Part shown: piece by piece, positions 7,901-17,300 of the stretch
How the letters are laid out: each line of letters starts with the position of its first letter
Numbering within the stretch: the first letter of the stretch is position 1
Origin: a virus
Virus record (IMG/VR): IMGVR_UViG_3300032249_000499
Coordinates: 1-34,421 of that record
Length of the DNA stretch: 34,421 nt
Strand: one strand, 5' to 3'
The notes under the pieces: model-generated
Told to the model about the DNA's origin: nothing
The model's input: the letters and a program-made list of their open reading frames with translations, nothing else
Databases searched by the model: none
Made by a program: the position numbers and the translations under genes

Positions 7901-10900
7901 AACTGGATCACCAGCGTCTTCTGCTAGAAGTGGAGCAAACTATAGAAGAACCCATAATCTTATTATGGAAAGGATTCAAAGAGATTCAGAATTAACGGCA
8001 CAGAAGGCAATAGACGCAACTGCAAAAGGTGCAGGTACGGCATCTCCATCAAAGAAAACAATTCCAATTGGCGAAGACATTGCTCGTGGTCTTGAAGTTG
8101 GAATGGAAAATAGGCAAGATGATGTTGCATTAGCAGGTTCTCAATTAGGTCAGGCTGCTACAGGTGGAACTGGCAGGGGATCTAGAAGAGTCGCATCTAG
8201 ACCACAAGGCGCACCAGGATTTATAGCAGGTAACGCACCTCAATCAGGAGTTAACCTAAACGATGTAGTAGCAAAAGCAAGAATGAACAGAGAAACACTT
8301 TTATCAATACAACAGCAAAAACGTATGGCAGTAATGAATCAAAGAATGGATAGACTAAATAGAGGTTTTATGTCTGGCACTTTTGCATTATCTGCCTTAT
8401 CAGGTGTGGCTTCAATGGCTGGCGGAAATCTAGGAAAATTCTCTGAAATACTGTTTCAAATAACTGGACCACTTTTTGCATTATCATCTATTTTACAATT
8501 ATTCACTGGTAAAAAAATTGTAAGTATTTTTGCAGCACTTGGTGGACTTAAATTAGGACTTGTTGTTGCTGGCATAACTGCTTTAGGTATTGGAATTAAA
8601 CTAACTAACGATGCAAGACAAAGAGAATTAAATTATATTAACGGCCTTTCAAATGCAATGAAAACTACTACAGAGCAAGTCAAAACACTGGGTGATTTTT
8701 TTGGAGTAGTCCCTACAAAACTTCCATTTGAAAATAGAAATAGGGAAATTGTTGCAAAAGATACAAGAAGTGCAAGAGACAGACTAAGAGCAGATGAATC
8801 ATTTAAAAAACAGTTTGCTCCAACTATCAAAACGTTATCTGAATCTACTGCAGAAGAAGCACAATTAGCATTTACATCTTTAGCCCTTAATCTTAAGGCA
8901 CAAGGTTTTGCTAGTGAGCAGGTTCAAACAATCATTGATGCTCTTCGTGAAGAAGCAGGTAAAACTGATGTTAAGTTAGATGTTAAATCACTTAATTTCT
9001 CACCAGAGTCAATAAAAGGATTGCAAGATCAAATAGCAGGATTACTTGTTAAATTTAGTAAAGATTTTACAATTAAGCCAACTGCAGGTCAAAAGTTTTT
9101 AGGTGGTTTCTTTACTAAGTTATTGGGAGGAACTCCAGAAGTTATGGAGATGACCAATCAAACTAAAAAATCTCTTTCCGAGTTAACTACATTTATTACA
9201 GAAACATCAAACTCCGCTGCTGGAATGTTTAGGCTTGGACTTATTAGTGGAGAGCAGTTTGAGTCAACCTTGCTTTCAACTCTTAATACTATGGATGGTC
9301 TTAATGAATCAGCAAAAAGAGTTGCACTAATAGAAATATTTAAAAAACTAGATGTTAATGCAGCCCCATTCTTAAAAAATCTTCAATCAGCAAAACAGCA
9401 GATGATGTTGATTGCCCTACTAAGTTCTGGCGTATTAGGAAAAGACAGTTCAATCCTTAAAGCCCTATCATCAAAAGATGCAAAAACAAGAGGTAGAGGA
9501 ATAAATTCATTAACAAGAGCATACAACAATCTTTTTGGAGCAATAAATAAAGTAAATGAAGAAGATGCAAAAGGTGGCGGTAGCGGTGGCGGTGGTGGTG
9601 GTCAAGCAAAACCAAATGCACTTAAAGAAAAAATTATAGCAATTCAAAATCAAACCAAAGCCTACATCATTCTTCGTAATGCAAAAATTGATGAAGCAAC
9701 TGCAACAGAATTATCAAATGACGCAGAAATAGCGTCTCTAATTATTGCAAATAGCAAGGGTAAGTCGTTAGAGCAAATCATTAAACTAGTTAATCAATAT
9801 AAGGCAGCACTAAAAGGACAAGCAGATGCTGAATTAAAATATATGGAAAAACCAAATTTGTTTAAAAAACAGTTAGAAAGATATCAGGCACAGGCAGATC
9901 TTAGAGATAAAATAATTGATATTCAATTTGAATCTAAAATAAAAAAAGAAAATGATGCCTTAAAAACTCAAGAACAAAATTTACAAAAAGTTAATGATGA
10001 AATTCAAAAAATTACAGATTCTCAAATTAAACCAATACAAGATATAATTGATGCAAATAACTTTACTCTTGAATCAATATCTTTACAAGAAGATGCAATT
10101 AATGAAAAATATAATACACAGATAGAGGCTTTAGATAAAATTGCAACCATTAATCAAGATATTGCAAATATTCAAAAGCAGAGACTTTCTATTGCTGATG
10201 CACTTACTCGTGGAGATATATCTGCTGCTGCACAACTTGCTCAAGAAGCAAGAGCAGAAAATGCATCATCTGCCGCAACTGGACAAAAAGAGGCTTTAAC
10301 AAATACTCGTGATGCTCAAATCAAAGCACTTGGAAGAGTTGCAATTGAAAAACAAAATAAAGAACTTCAATTACAAATTAACACAATTGAAAGAGGATCG
10401 CTGTTAACTCTGCAACAAAAGAAAGACACAATTGAAAGTACAATTGATTCAACTAATAGAAATATCCAAGCATTAAACTCTGAAGTTGATGGATTAAAAG
10501 ATGCTGCTTTGTATGCTGGAAAAACCAAGTCAGAGATTGATAGCCTTGCTGGACTTATTGACGCAGCAGAAAAAGCAGGAATACCTTTTAATGATTTACT
10601 TTTGAGTCAAGCAGGATCTGCTGCAGCACTTGCAAAATCACTTTCAGATGCTGTTACTGCTCAAACCAATCTAGCGTCTTTATCAAGCCTTGTATCAGGT
10701 GCAGGTGCAGCAACAGGTGCGAAAACAGTTGCATCAACAGTTGCAGCAACTGGTGTAGGAGCAACAACTGGTGCAAAAACAGGTTCAACTGTGACAGTTA
10801 AATCTGGAAATACTTTAAGTGGAATTGCAGCAACAGCAGGAGTAAAACTTGCAGATGTAATAAATGCCAACCCACAAATTTCAAATCCAAACTTAATTAG

Positions 10901-11297
10901 ACCAGGTCAAGTAATTAAAATACCAGGGAAAATGTATGGTGGTTCAATTTCAAAATACATGGCATTTGGCGGTAGAGCAATGGGATCTGATACCGTACCA
11001 ACAATGTTAACTCCTGGAGAGTTTGTAATGAATAAAGCAGCATCAAAGGCATATGGACCATTACTTGAAAGAATAAATGAATCTAAATATCCTGGAATGC
11101 TTGGTGATAGTGGTACAGCGCAAGTTCCAGTAAACAATATTTCAACATCCGTAAGTGATAACTCAACGGCAGTGTATAATTATAATTTAGGATTCAGTAT
11201 TAATGGTTCTAATGGAAATGCCAAAGATATTGCCAATGCGGTAATGAGAGAAATAAAAAATGTTGATTCACAAAGAATTAGAGGACAGAGGCGATAA
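4938..11297 (+). CDS. Tape measure protein with LysM domain
   Basis: A 2119-residue protein, the longest in the window, which sets tail length. In order: N-terminal coiled coil (about 10-60); a TP901-type tape measure domain (about 230-390, with GVSVSQTVGLAAEAAAAG); a hydrophobic segment (about 543-577); a first PAMLSPGEAV module (681-717); a long hydrophobic stretch (about 1142-1221); a Gly-rich linker near 1546-1556; coiled coils (about 1638-1755 and 1815-1855); an Ala/Thr/Gly linker; a LysM domain (about 1952-1998, with VKSGNTLSGIA and RPGQVIKIPG); and a second PTMLTPGEFVM module (2018-2054). The ATG follows AGAGGTG. LysM binds peptidoglycan, so the C-terminal end may contact the wall during DNA entry. 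By the usual scaling of about 0.15 nm per residue the tail could approach 300 nm. Confidence 0.9.
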   Translation: MADVNANIDINIDSSNALSQLKALQRQISQFHTSIAKSSEAAALAQKGLQKNLLNSINSIGAFSAEMRTVKTSAEAFTNSLETNKFSMREYFRYAGASTKTFGKLFKSEFDTIGKVAEERVKRLQTQYIKMGRDTNGAMKAMSIMPTQLDMGDYNTKIQIAAQKQALFNQLMKQGSTNLLNFGKNTQWAGRQLMVGFTLPLMLVGSTATKTFMEMEAQALRFRKVYGDLFTPQSETKEALANITELGKQFTKYGVSVSQTVGLAAEAAAAGFQGLDLQRQTAQATRLSILGQVESQKALETTISLQNAFGMSSDKLAESIDFLNAVENQTVVSLDDITTAIPKVAPVIQQLGGDVKDLTFFMAAMKEGGINASEGANALKSGLAALINPTKKASDMLAGFGINATAIVEKNKGNLKATVVEFATALNALDPLARARAIEQMFGKFQFARLSTLFANVAKDGNQAARVLALANSSVEELSALSEQELGMTADSAMNKFKKSVEDLKFALVPVGEAFLQALTPIVEFVGGILEKFGNLSDGTKKLITLLTVGLGAVGPVLLMTFGLLANGIANIIKLFLTLRGGYQRLTGQSQMLGEQTQYMTMEQLDAAAAAHSLNQTHANLTQTFTAEVAQINKLIAAYNSAAGAARNFSINNPGMMMPGRGAKKFASGVVSVPGPKGAGDVVPAMLSPGEAVIPTDMAKKYAPLINAMIANNIPGYQVGKGFKNATMFLPESINTLMGQSSGKGIATGDVSKYLGQAGGSSMAPLVAVIAREIKVGLNNPKFKQEWSTIASLFAQTATDALNQSGKQFIKDADLEEIVVPALRDAAKGIQIAGKDIDVALENAISQIRTVGPVGVGSGSLGGIGRTTFAGSYRGARTAAQKFASEENPSVFKQTERLSQSRGKTVRSFQTLNPMLDKWEVATMSHITTSVTASAEELTKKMTPYLGDVGEKITKAITKNISDGAIQEARAVQQPFANSPQFQSKIDLTGSPASSARSGANYRRTHNLIMERIQRDSELTAQKAIDATAKGAGTASPSKKTIPIGEDIARGLEVGMENRQDDVALAGSQLGQAATGGTGRGSRRVASRPQGAPGFIAGNAPQSGVNLNDVVAKARMNRETLLSIQQQKRMAVMNQRMDRLNRGFMSGTFALSALSGVASMAGGNLGKFSEILFQITGPLFALSSILQLFTGKKIVSIFAALGGLKLGLVVAGITALGIGIKLTNDARQRELNYINGLSNAMKTTTEQVKTLGDFFGVVPTKLPFENRNREIVAKDTRSARDRLRADESFKKQFAPTIKTLSESTAEEAQLAFTSLALNLKAQGFASEQVQTIIDALREEAGKTDVKLDVKSLNFSPESIKGLQDQIAGLLVKFSKDFTIKPTAGQKFLGGFFTKLLGGTPEVMEMTNQTKKSLSELTTFITETSNSAAGMFRLGLISGEQFESTLLSTLNTMDGLNESAKRVALIEIFKKLDVNAAPFLKNLQSAKQQMMLIALLSSGVLGKDSSILKALSSKDAKTRGRGINSLTRAYNNLFGAINKVNEEDAKGGGSGGGGGGQAKPNALKEKIIAIQNQTKAYIILRNAKIDEATATELSNDAEIASLIIANSKGKSLEQIIKLVNQYKAALKGQADAELKYMEKPNLFKKQLERYQAQADLRDKIIDIQFESKIKKENDALKTQEQNLQKVNDEIQKITDSQIKPIQDIIDANNFTLESISLQEDAINEKYNTQIEALDKIATINQDIANIQKQRLSIADALTRGDISAAAQLAQEARAENASSAATGQKEALTNTRDAQIKALGRVAIEKQNKELQLQINTIERGSLLTLQQKKDTIESTIDSTNRNIQALNSEVDGLKDAALYAGKTKSEIDSLAGLIDAAEKAGIPFNDLLLSQAGSAAALAKSLSDAVTAQTNLASLSSLVSGAGAATGAKTVASTVAATGVGATTGAKTGSTVTVKSGNTLSGIAATAGVKLADVINANPQISNPNLIRPGQVIKIPGKMYGGSISKYMAFGGRAMGSDTVPTMLTPGEFVMNKAASKAYGPLLERINESKYPGMLGDSGTAQVPVNNISTSVSDNSTAVYNYNLGFSINGSNGNAKDIANAVMREIKNVDSQRIRGQRR

Positions 11298-11932
11298 TGG
11301 CTACTAGTGCTTATTTAACGGGTAGACGCAGGTACACCAGACCACAGGGTATCTTATGGTCAAACAACGCTGGAACCCTCTCTAATGGCCTATACGTGCC
11401 TACTGGGGTAGAGGTAGGGGCCTCCACAACAGAAACAGATCCAAACCTACTAGATCAATTTATTATTTTATCTGATCATAATAGAGGGGATATGCAATTT
11501 AATACCCAGCGAATTGAGCAACGTCAAAGAACTATAAATGGTCGCATGCGTTCATATCATATTGCAGATAAGTTAACTATGTCCGTGTCTTGGAACATGC
11601 TGCCTTCACGAGGGTATTCAGGATTACCTAACTTTAACTCAACAACAGGAGTATCACCAAGTGAAGGATCTACAACAGAGTACACAGCAGATGGTGGTGC
11701 AGGTGGAGTAGAACTTCTTGATTGGTATGAAACACATCAAGGTCCATTCTTTATGTACCTTGCTTATGATAAATATACAAATCTAGAAGGACAAAATTAT
11801 GAATATTCTGGTTTAAACAGATATAATCAAATTATTGAAGTTTATTTTGCAGATTTTAATTATTCAGTCGTAAAACGTGGTGCAACAAATCACGATCTTT
11901 GGAACATATCGGCAACACTGGAAGAAGTTTAA
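11297..11932 (+). CDS. Distal-tail-like minor tail protein
   Basis: A 211-residue protein sharing one base with the tape measure stop and directly followed by the hub gene, the position of Dit in siphovirus tails. It is rich in aromatic residues and beta strands, with no membrane segment. Features include a basic GRRRYTRPQG near the N-terminus, a SVSWNMLPSRG segment near residues 95-105, and DWYETHQGPFFMYL (about 143-156) with a regular beta C-terminus. The pairing with a large hub protein immediately downstream is common in actinobacterial siphophages, where such genes are labelled minor tail protein. Dit forms a ring that joins tube to tail tip. The specific Dit assignment is inferred mainly from order. 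Confidence 0.6.
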   Translation: MATSAYLTGRRRYTRPQGILWSNNAGTLSNGLYVPTGVEVGASTTETDPNLLDQFIILSDHNRGDMQFNTQRIEQRQRTINGRMRSYHIADKLTMSVSWNMLPSRGYSGLPNFNSTTGVSPSEGSTTEYTADGGAGGVELLDWYETHQGPFFMYLAYDKYTNLEGQNYEYSGLNRYNQIIEVYFADFNYSVVKRGATNHDLWNISATLEEV

Positions 11933-14900
11933 ATGTTTGAAAGTGCCGACCTAAAAAACCACTTTGAGACATCTGCAACAATACAGACAGAGTCATTGGT
12001 TCTGGCTGAGTGGAACATGAATATGCCAGATAATATATTTAAACTTGGCAATTACAGATATAGATCTCAAGAACAAAATTCTCAATTCTTAACACTACCC
12101 AATACATTTGATAGCGCAGATGCTGGACTATTTTATACTGGAGCAACAGATGCAGATGTTGTTGTTGATGGAGGGTTTGAAAATGATGGAACACCACAAA
12201 CTTTTAAATCTATAAAAGAAAAAAATAAACTTTTATACTCATTAGAAGATTGCATAAAGCCATTTAGACCTAGATCTGGTATTAATAAAGCAGTTGCTTT
12301 TAAGGGTAAGTTCTTATCAAACTCTGGTAGTGATCTTGCTAGAAGGCCAAGATATTACATGGCATCACGCTATGACCAATTTAAATACTTTACGTCTTTT
12401 AGAACTGAAAATGGTATTGAAAGAGGTATTGCTAAAAACATAGTTAATGGTAATTACTATATAGATGATACTGCCCCATTTGTAGTTTATAAAGAAAATG
12501 TACCAGCAAACAGGATCATTGTAAAAATGCAGACTAATGTTGGAGATATAAATCTAGGAGACTTTACTGATATTTCTAGAACTTTTGCTGATCCTTTTTT
12601 TGGTAACGCAAACAAAACAACCCCAACAAGATGGAAAGTTCAATATCTTGAAGAAAATAATTGGGTAGATGCTTATGTATTTAATGAAAATGATGTGCGT
12701 GAAGATGGATCTCCAGTTATTACTCATGACGGGTATGTTGAATTACAGTATAGATTGAAAAATATTCCAGATAATTTTAAGGACAGTTTTGTTTTTGCAG
12801 AAACTTTTTCTTCATCTACGCTACTACCAAACGAATCAATAAACGGGTATGCATATTTAGTTATTTCAAATGCAGGAAGTGTTGGAACTTATTATGTTTG
12901 GAACAGCACCACTGACACATATGACACATTTACTCCCGTTTATGGTTGGGTATTAGGAAGTGAGCAAATTGACAATAAGACAACTTTTGTTACAGACCTA
13001 ACAAGTCCATCATCATTTCAAGAAACAACAAATGGGCAAACCATTTATAGAGAGTTTCAAAATATTCGTGGACTAAGAATCGTAGTAGAAAAAATGAATA
13101 AATTTGATTCTACTTTTGATTTAATTGAAATGTCTCCAAGATTAGTTGCTAATATATCTGATAAAACGATAGAGTATAGTGTTAAAAAAATTCTTTCTGA
13201 TCTTGGCACATCTGCTTTGCCAGTAGGACAATTACTTGCTTCAACTGGAAGCATATCTTTATTTGATGATGACCAAGCCTTTAATAGCAATAACATAACT
13301 AGCATAGTTAGTGATTATGTTGATAAAAATATTAAATTTAATTTTTATGAAAAAATATTAAATGTAAGTGGATTTGACTATTGGGTTCCGATTAAAACAC
13401 TTTATTCTGATGGATTTCCACAAGCAACCGTTACTGCTGGTACATTAGAAATATCTTTAAGAGACTTCTATTTCTTTTTAGAATCTATGCCTGCACCTAG
13501 AATGTTGGTAACAGAAATATCGCTTAGTTATGCAATTAGTTTAATTCTTGATTATATTGGATTTAGCAATTATGCATTTTATAGAACAACAAACGAACCA
13601 GACCCAATCATCCCATATTTTTTTATTGCTCCAGATCAAACGGTAGCAGAAGTGTTAAATCAAATTGCAGTGTCTACACAAACAGCAATGTTTTTTGATG
13701 AATACAACAACTTTATTGTAATGAGCAAAAACTATATACTTCCAGATATAGATGATAGAACTTCCAACATGACTTTGTCTGGATCTAATAATCAATCTGT
13801 TAGCGGCATTATTGAAAATTTATCGTCTGGAACGCTTCCAAATATTATTTCAATTGCATCTGAAGATAAAAAAGTTTATAATAATGGAAAGATTAATTAT
13901 ACAACTAGGTATATTCAAAGATCATACGGTTCTATTCGTCAAGCAAGTATGATTGATATAGATAAAACTTGGATTTATAAACCAGCACTTTTATGGGAAG
14001 TATCTGGAACGGACTCAACTAAAACAATTAATGAGGTTGCGTCCAAACAGGGTAAATATGTTTTAGGAGCAATGCCATTAAATTCTGAACTTACTATATC
14101 TCCACCAAGTGTTGTTAATCGTAAAATAGTAAATAATGTTTTTGATCTTGGGGAAAACGTTTATTGGCTTACAAGATATCAAGGATACTTTTATTCTAAT
14201 GGAGAAGTTATTAGATATGATGCTGCACAGTTTAATGTTACCCTTGCAATTTGGTATCCAATATTATCAGACGGCATAAATTTAGATGAATCCAAACCAG
14301 AAATTGTTTTACCTGGGAGATTGGCACCAACAAGCGTTATTGATAATCTAGACAAAAGAGTTGCAAATGGAGAAATTACAGAAGCACAAAAGGGTGAACA
14401 AATTCAGGCATGGAGAGTTTTACATAGACAGGGAAGTAGCAATGTATGGATTACCAATAATCAAGAGTATCAAAACTTTTTTAGATCTTTGCCGTTTAAT
14501 GGAAAAATATACCCAACTGGTCTTGTAAGAATTTACACAGTTCCATTTTATGAAGACATTGATGGTGTCACTCGTTTACAGAATGGCGCAGTTTATGAAC
14601 ATGGACGTGCTCAATTTGGAACAACAATAACAAGTCATACTGCTGGAATAGACACTTATTGGTCAAACAATGCCTATGTTAGAGGTTGTGACATGGAAAC
14701 CCAGTATTTATTTACAACCACTTTGCTTGAAGATATTTCTTTGCCAGCAACTGCAATTGGAGCAGCAGGAGTTAATAACTCTAAAGCGCAGCAGACATCA
14801 AGAGGCGGAACAATTAAAAACTTTATGTCTTCAAGTTATACAACGGAGACCCCAGTTAACTCAACTATATCTCCTAAAACTGGAACAATTCAGTCATCAG

Positions 14901-16441
14901 CGCTAGTAATGAATGGTCCAACTTTTGGAACAACTGAAACTCCAATTGATTTAGTTTCTTATGTTTACAAGGAATTAGATAATTCTTATAAACATTTTGG
15001 AACAAGAATGCGTATTATTGGAAAGATTGAAAATAATGAACGTCGTAGTCAAACGCCAAATGGAAGCACAACTTATTACCAGGTTGCTGGAGTTCAACCA
15101 GATCAAAACGTAAGTATTGGTGGTGGCTCAGGAGGTCTTGCAGTATTGCTTAATCCAACTACTAACAATGGATATTATTTTGAAATTGCTGCATTGACAG
15201 AAGACAACATAGAGTCGTATTTAAAATTAGATAAAAATAATAAATCAGAAATTTCTATTAACAATGTTGTTTTTTATAAAATTAAAAAAGATGCGTCTAA
15301 CAACAATGCAATTCCTATAAAACTTTATGGTGGTCTAGCAAAAATTACAGTTGACGATGGCAGGTTTACTGGGCAGTATAGAATGGCTGGTGAAGAAAAT
15401 CCAACGGTATATGATTTATCCGTAGAGTATCAAGACATAGGTAAAATAAGAAGGTTCTATCTATACATCAATAATCAATTAATTAAAGTTGTAGATGATA
15501 CAGACCCACTTCCAATATACAACAATATGGCTCCATTTGTTCGTGGTTCATCCAGAGTTATGTTTGAAAATATTTATGCTTTGTCACAAAACTATTCTCA
15601 AAATAGCGTTTTTACAGTTGGAGAAACCTTATCTTCTGCTTTTGGAGATAATGAAATAAGTGCTAGCGAATCTTTAAGAAAATATGCAATGAGCGGTATG
15701 GTTCAAGCAACGTACCTATCTGGAATTAGTGCCCAGCAACCACCCAAATACAATTTATATTTTGATGAATTTGGTTCAATAATGAGGGAGTGTGCTTATT
15801 TTGATGTTAAGTATGACCGTGCATATCCAGCACTTTACGCTAAGTTATCACCAACATTTAATAATATCAAAGGATATGTCTCATCTGGTTTTTATGCAGA
15901 CTCATACGGGGCTGAATTTTTAATATTTAATGCTACAGATACAGCATTAAATCTTGACGAAACAAGCGGAAATTATCTAAGAATTCAAGGCGTTACATTT
16001 ACACAAGACACCACCCATGAATTAACAGTTGACGAATACTTTAAAAAACGTAGCAATTTTTCCAACCCACTGCTAACTGGATCCTCTCAAATTGTTTCTC
16101 CGCAAGTTGAAAAACAAAGGTTTGATGAAATTAAAAGAAGCAGAATGATTTATGGAAACAACGAGTTTACTTTAGACACTCCATATATACAAACCCAAGA
16201 TGATGCAGAAAATTTAATGGGCTGGATTATAGACAAACTTATGGTTCCTAAAAAATCAATTGGTTTAAAAATATTTGCAACTCCAACAATTCAACTTGGA
16301 GATATAGTAACAATTAATTATAAAGATTCTAATAACTTAGATTTAGTTACTTCAACCAACTCTAGATTTATAGTTTATAATATTGAGTATGCAAGAAAAA
16401 TAAATGGTCCAGATATGACTCTTTATTTGGCGGAGGTATAA
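11933..16441 (+). CDS. Tail hub / tail-associated (Tal-like) minor tail protein
   Basis: A 1502-residue protein starting directly after the Dit-like gene. The middle region (about 440-620) has the alpha/beta pattern of baseplate hub proteins, including SYAISLILDYIGFSNY and TVAEVLNQIAVSTQTAMFFD. Residues about 1020-1222 form a beta-rich insertion resembling a LamG or concanavalin-type fold (YYFEIAAL, FYLYINNQLIKVVDD), possibly for sugar binding. The C-terminus (about 1425-1502) returns to a hub-like domain with IQLGDIVTINY. It would form the tail tip and contact the cell surface. No lysozyme or peptidase motif is recognisable. It is about twice the length of a minimal Tal, the excess coming from inserted beta domains. 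Confidence 0.75.
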   Translation: MFESADLKNHFETSATIQTESLVLAEWNMNMPDNIFKLGNYRYRSQEQNSQFLTLPNTFDSADAGLFYTGATDADVVVDGGFENDGTPQTFKSIKEKNKLLYSLEDCIKPFRPRSGINKAVAFKGKFLSNSGSDLARRPRYYMASRYDQFKYFTSFRTENGIERGIAKNIVNGNYYIDDTAPFVVYKENVPANRIIVKMQTNVGDINLGDFTDISRTFADPFFGNANKTTPTRWKVQYLEENNWVDAYVFNENDVREDGSPVITHDGYVELQYRLKNIPDNFKDSFVFAETFSSSTLLPNESINGYAYLVISNAGSVGTYYVWNSTTDTYDTFTPVYGWVLGSEQIDNKTTFVTDLTSPSSFQETTNGQTIYREFQNIRGLRIVVEKMNKFDSTFDLIEMSPRLVANISDKTIEYSVKKILSDLGTSALPVGQLLASTGSISLFDDDQAFNSNNITSIVSDYVDKNIKFNFYEKILNVSGFDYWVPIKTLYSDGFPQATVTAGTLEISLRDFYFFLESMPAPRMLVTEISLSYAISLILDYIGFSNYAFYRTTNEPDPIIPYFFIAPDQTVAEVLNQIAVSTQTAMFFDEYNNFIVMSKNYILPDIDDRTSNMTLSGSNNQSVSGIIENLSSGTLPNIISIASEDKKVYNNGKINYTTRYIQRSYGSIRQASMIDIDKTWIYKPALLWEVSGTDSTKTINEVASKQGKYVLGAMPLNSELTISPPSVVNRKIVNNVFDLGENVYWLTRYQGYFYSNGEVIRYDAAQFNVTLAIWYPILSDGINLDESKPEIVLPGRLAPTSVIDNLDKRVANGEITEAQKGEQIQAWRVLHRQGSSNVWITNNQEYQNFFRSLPFNGKIYPTGLVRIYTVPFYEDIDGVTRLQNGAVYEHGRAQFGTTITSHTAGIDTYWSNNAYVRGCDMETQYLFTTTLLEDISLPATAIGAAGVNNSKAQQTSRGGTIKNFMSSSYTTETPVNSTISPKTGTIQSSALVMNGPTFGTTETPIDLVSYVYKELDNSYKHFGTRMRIIGKIENNERRSQTPNGSTTYYQVAGVQPDQNVSIGGGSGGLAVLLNPTTNNGYYFEIAALTEDNIESYLKLDKNNKSEISINNVVFYKIKKDASNNNAIPIKLYGGLAKITVDDGRFTGQYRMAGEENPTVYDLSVEYQDIGKIRRFYLYINNQLIKVVDDTDPLPIYNNMAPFVRGSSRVMFENIYALSQNYSQNSVFTVGETLSSAFGDNEISASESLRKYAMSGMVQATYLSGISAQQPPKYNLYFDEFGSIMRECAYFDVKYDRAYPALYAKLSPTFNNIKGYVSSGFYADSYGAEFLIFNATDTALNLDETSGNYLRIQGVTFTQDTTHELTVDEYFKKRSNFSNPLLTGSSQIVSPQVEKQRFDEIKRSRMIYGNNEFTLDTPYIQTQDDAENLMGWIIDKLMVPKKSIGLKIFATPTIQLGDIVTINYKDSNNLDLVTSTNSRFIVYNIEYARKINGPDMTLYLAEV

Positions 16442-16442
16442 A

Positions 16443-17300
16443 ATGCCAATAGATCCAGAAACCAGAAGAGAAAATAATCGTGCTCAAATTGCTAAAGACT
16501 TAGCAAAACAATCTGCAAAAAAAGAACCTGAGTTTACTGGTCCTGCAAAATATAGTCCATTTGTTGAAACCTTAAAGGCTGTTAATCCTTCAGGCATTGT
16601 TAGTCCAGCAAAATCAAATGGGTTGTTCATTGGGCCTATTCCTATGGGAACTACTCGTACTGCAACTGGATACGTACCAGAAGTAGCATCAGGATCAAAA
16701 TACTCTCCAGGGGATTTTAGAAAAGCAGAAGAAAAGTCTAACGAATCATTTTATCAAGAACAAATTAAAGATACACCAATTTTTAGTGCAGGATCATTTA
16801 GCCTTACTGTAAGTCCAACACCGCCAACCCCAACTTTACCAGCCCCAGTCTTACCACCACCACCACCAGTTAAAACTGCAACTTTGGATATTATATTATT
16901 TGATGAAGAATCTATTCCCACAGACGGAATGTTTGATCAAATATTTGAAAATATCGGTGGCCAAGAATTAATTAGTATAACAAGGTCTGACATTGTTAAT
17001 GGACAAAAAATATCATATCAGCCAATAAAAAATCTTTCAGCCATTCAACAAAGGTATAATCCAAACAATATTCTTAGCCTACAACAAACCGCAGACAAGT
17101 TCTTTGCTGGATTTTCAATTAAACTAGAAGACAAAATTCCAGAAACTGGAAACGGAATTAATGGAGAAAACGTATATCTTAATTCAGCAGGAGACTTAAT
17201 TATTGAGTTTATTAACATAAATGCTGATGAACAAATAGAGACACAGATTAGCGTAAGTGGTACAATATATGAAGCAGATCTTGGAGACTATACCTCATGA
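16443..17300 (+). CDS. Minor tail protein with proline-rich hinge
   Basis: A 285-residue protein starting at ATG 16443, behind GGAGGT at 16432-16437 inside the end of the hub gene. The N-terminal third is polar, basic and probably extended. A proline-rich linker at about residues 123-145 includes a run of five prolines. The C-terminal half (about 147-285) is a compact-looking alpha/beta region beginning with TLDIILFDEES. The architecture suggests an attachment arm, a flexible hinge and a globular tail-tip domain. It overlaps the next gene by 4 bases (ATGA). I do not recognise a named family; the call as tail protein comes from location and architecture. Confidence 0.55.
   Translation: MPIDPETRRENNRAQIAKDLAKQSAKKEPEFTGPAKYSPFVETLKAVNPSGIVSPAKSNGLFIGPIPMGTTRTATGYVPEVASGSKYSPGDFRKAEEKSNESFYQEQIKDTPIFSAGSFSLTVSPTPPTPTLPAPVLPPPPPVKTATLDIILFDEESIPTDGMFDQIFENIGGQELISITRSDIVNGQKISYQPIKNLSAIQQRYNPNNILSLQQTADKFFAGFSIKLEDKIPETGNGINGENVYLNSAGDLIIEFININADEQIETQISVSGTIYEADLGDYTS

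Noticed and set aside
7691-7927. A + strand frame of 78 codons within the tape measure gene.
   Set aside because: Low-complexity, out-of-frame product inside a long well-supported gene, with no start signals. The same applies to 14670-14906 and 25315-25509.
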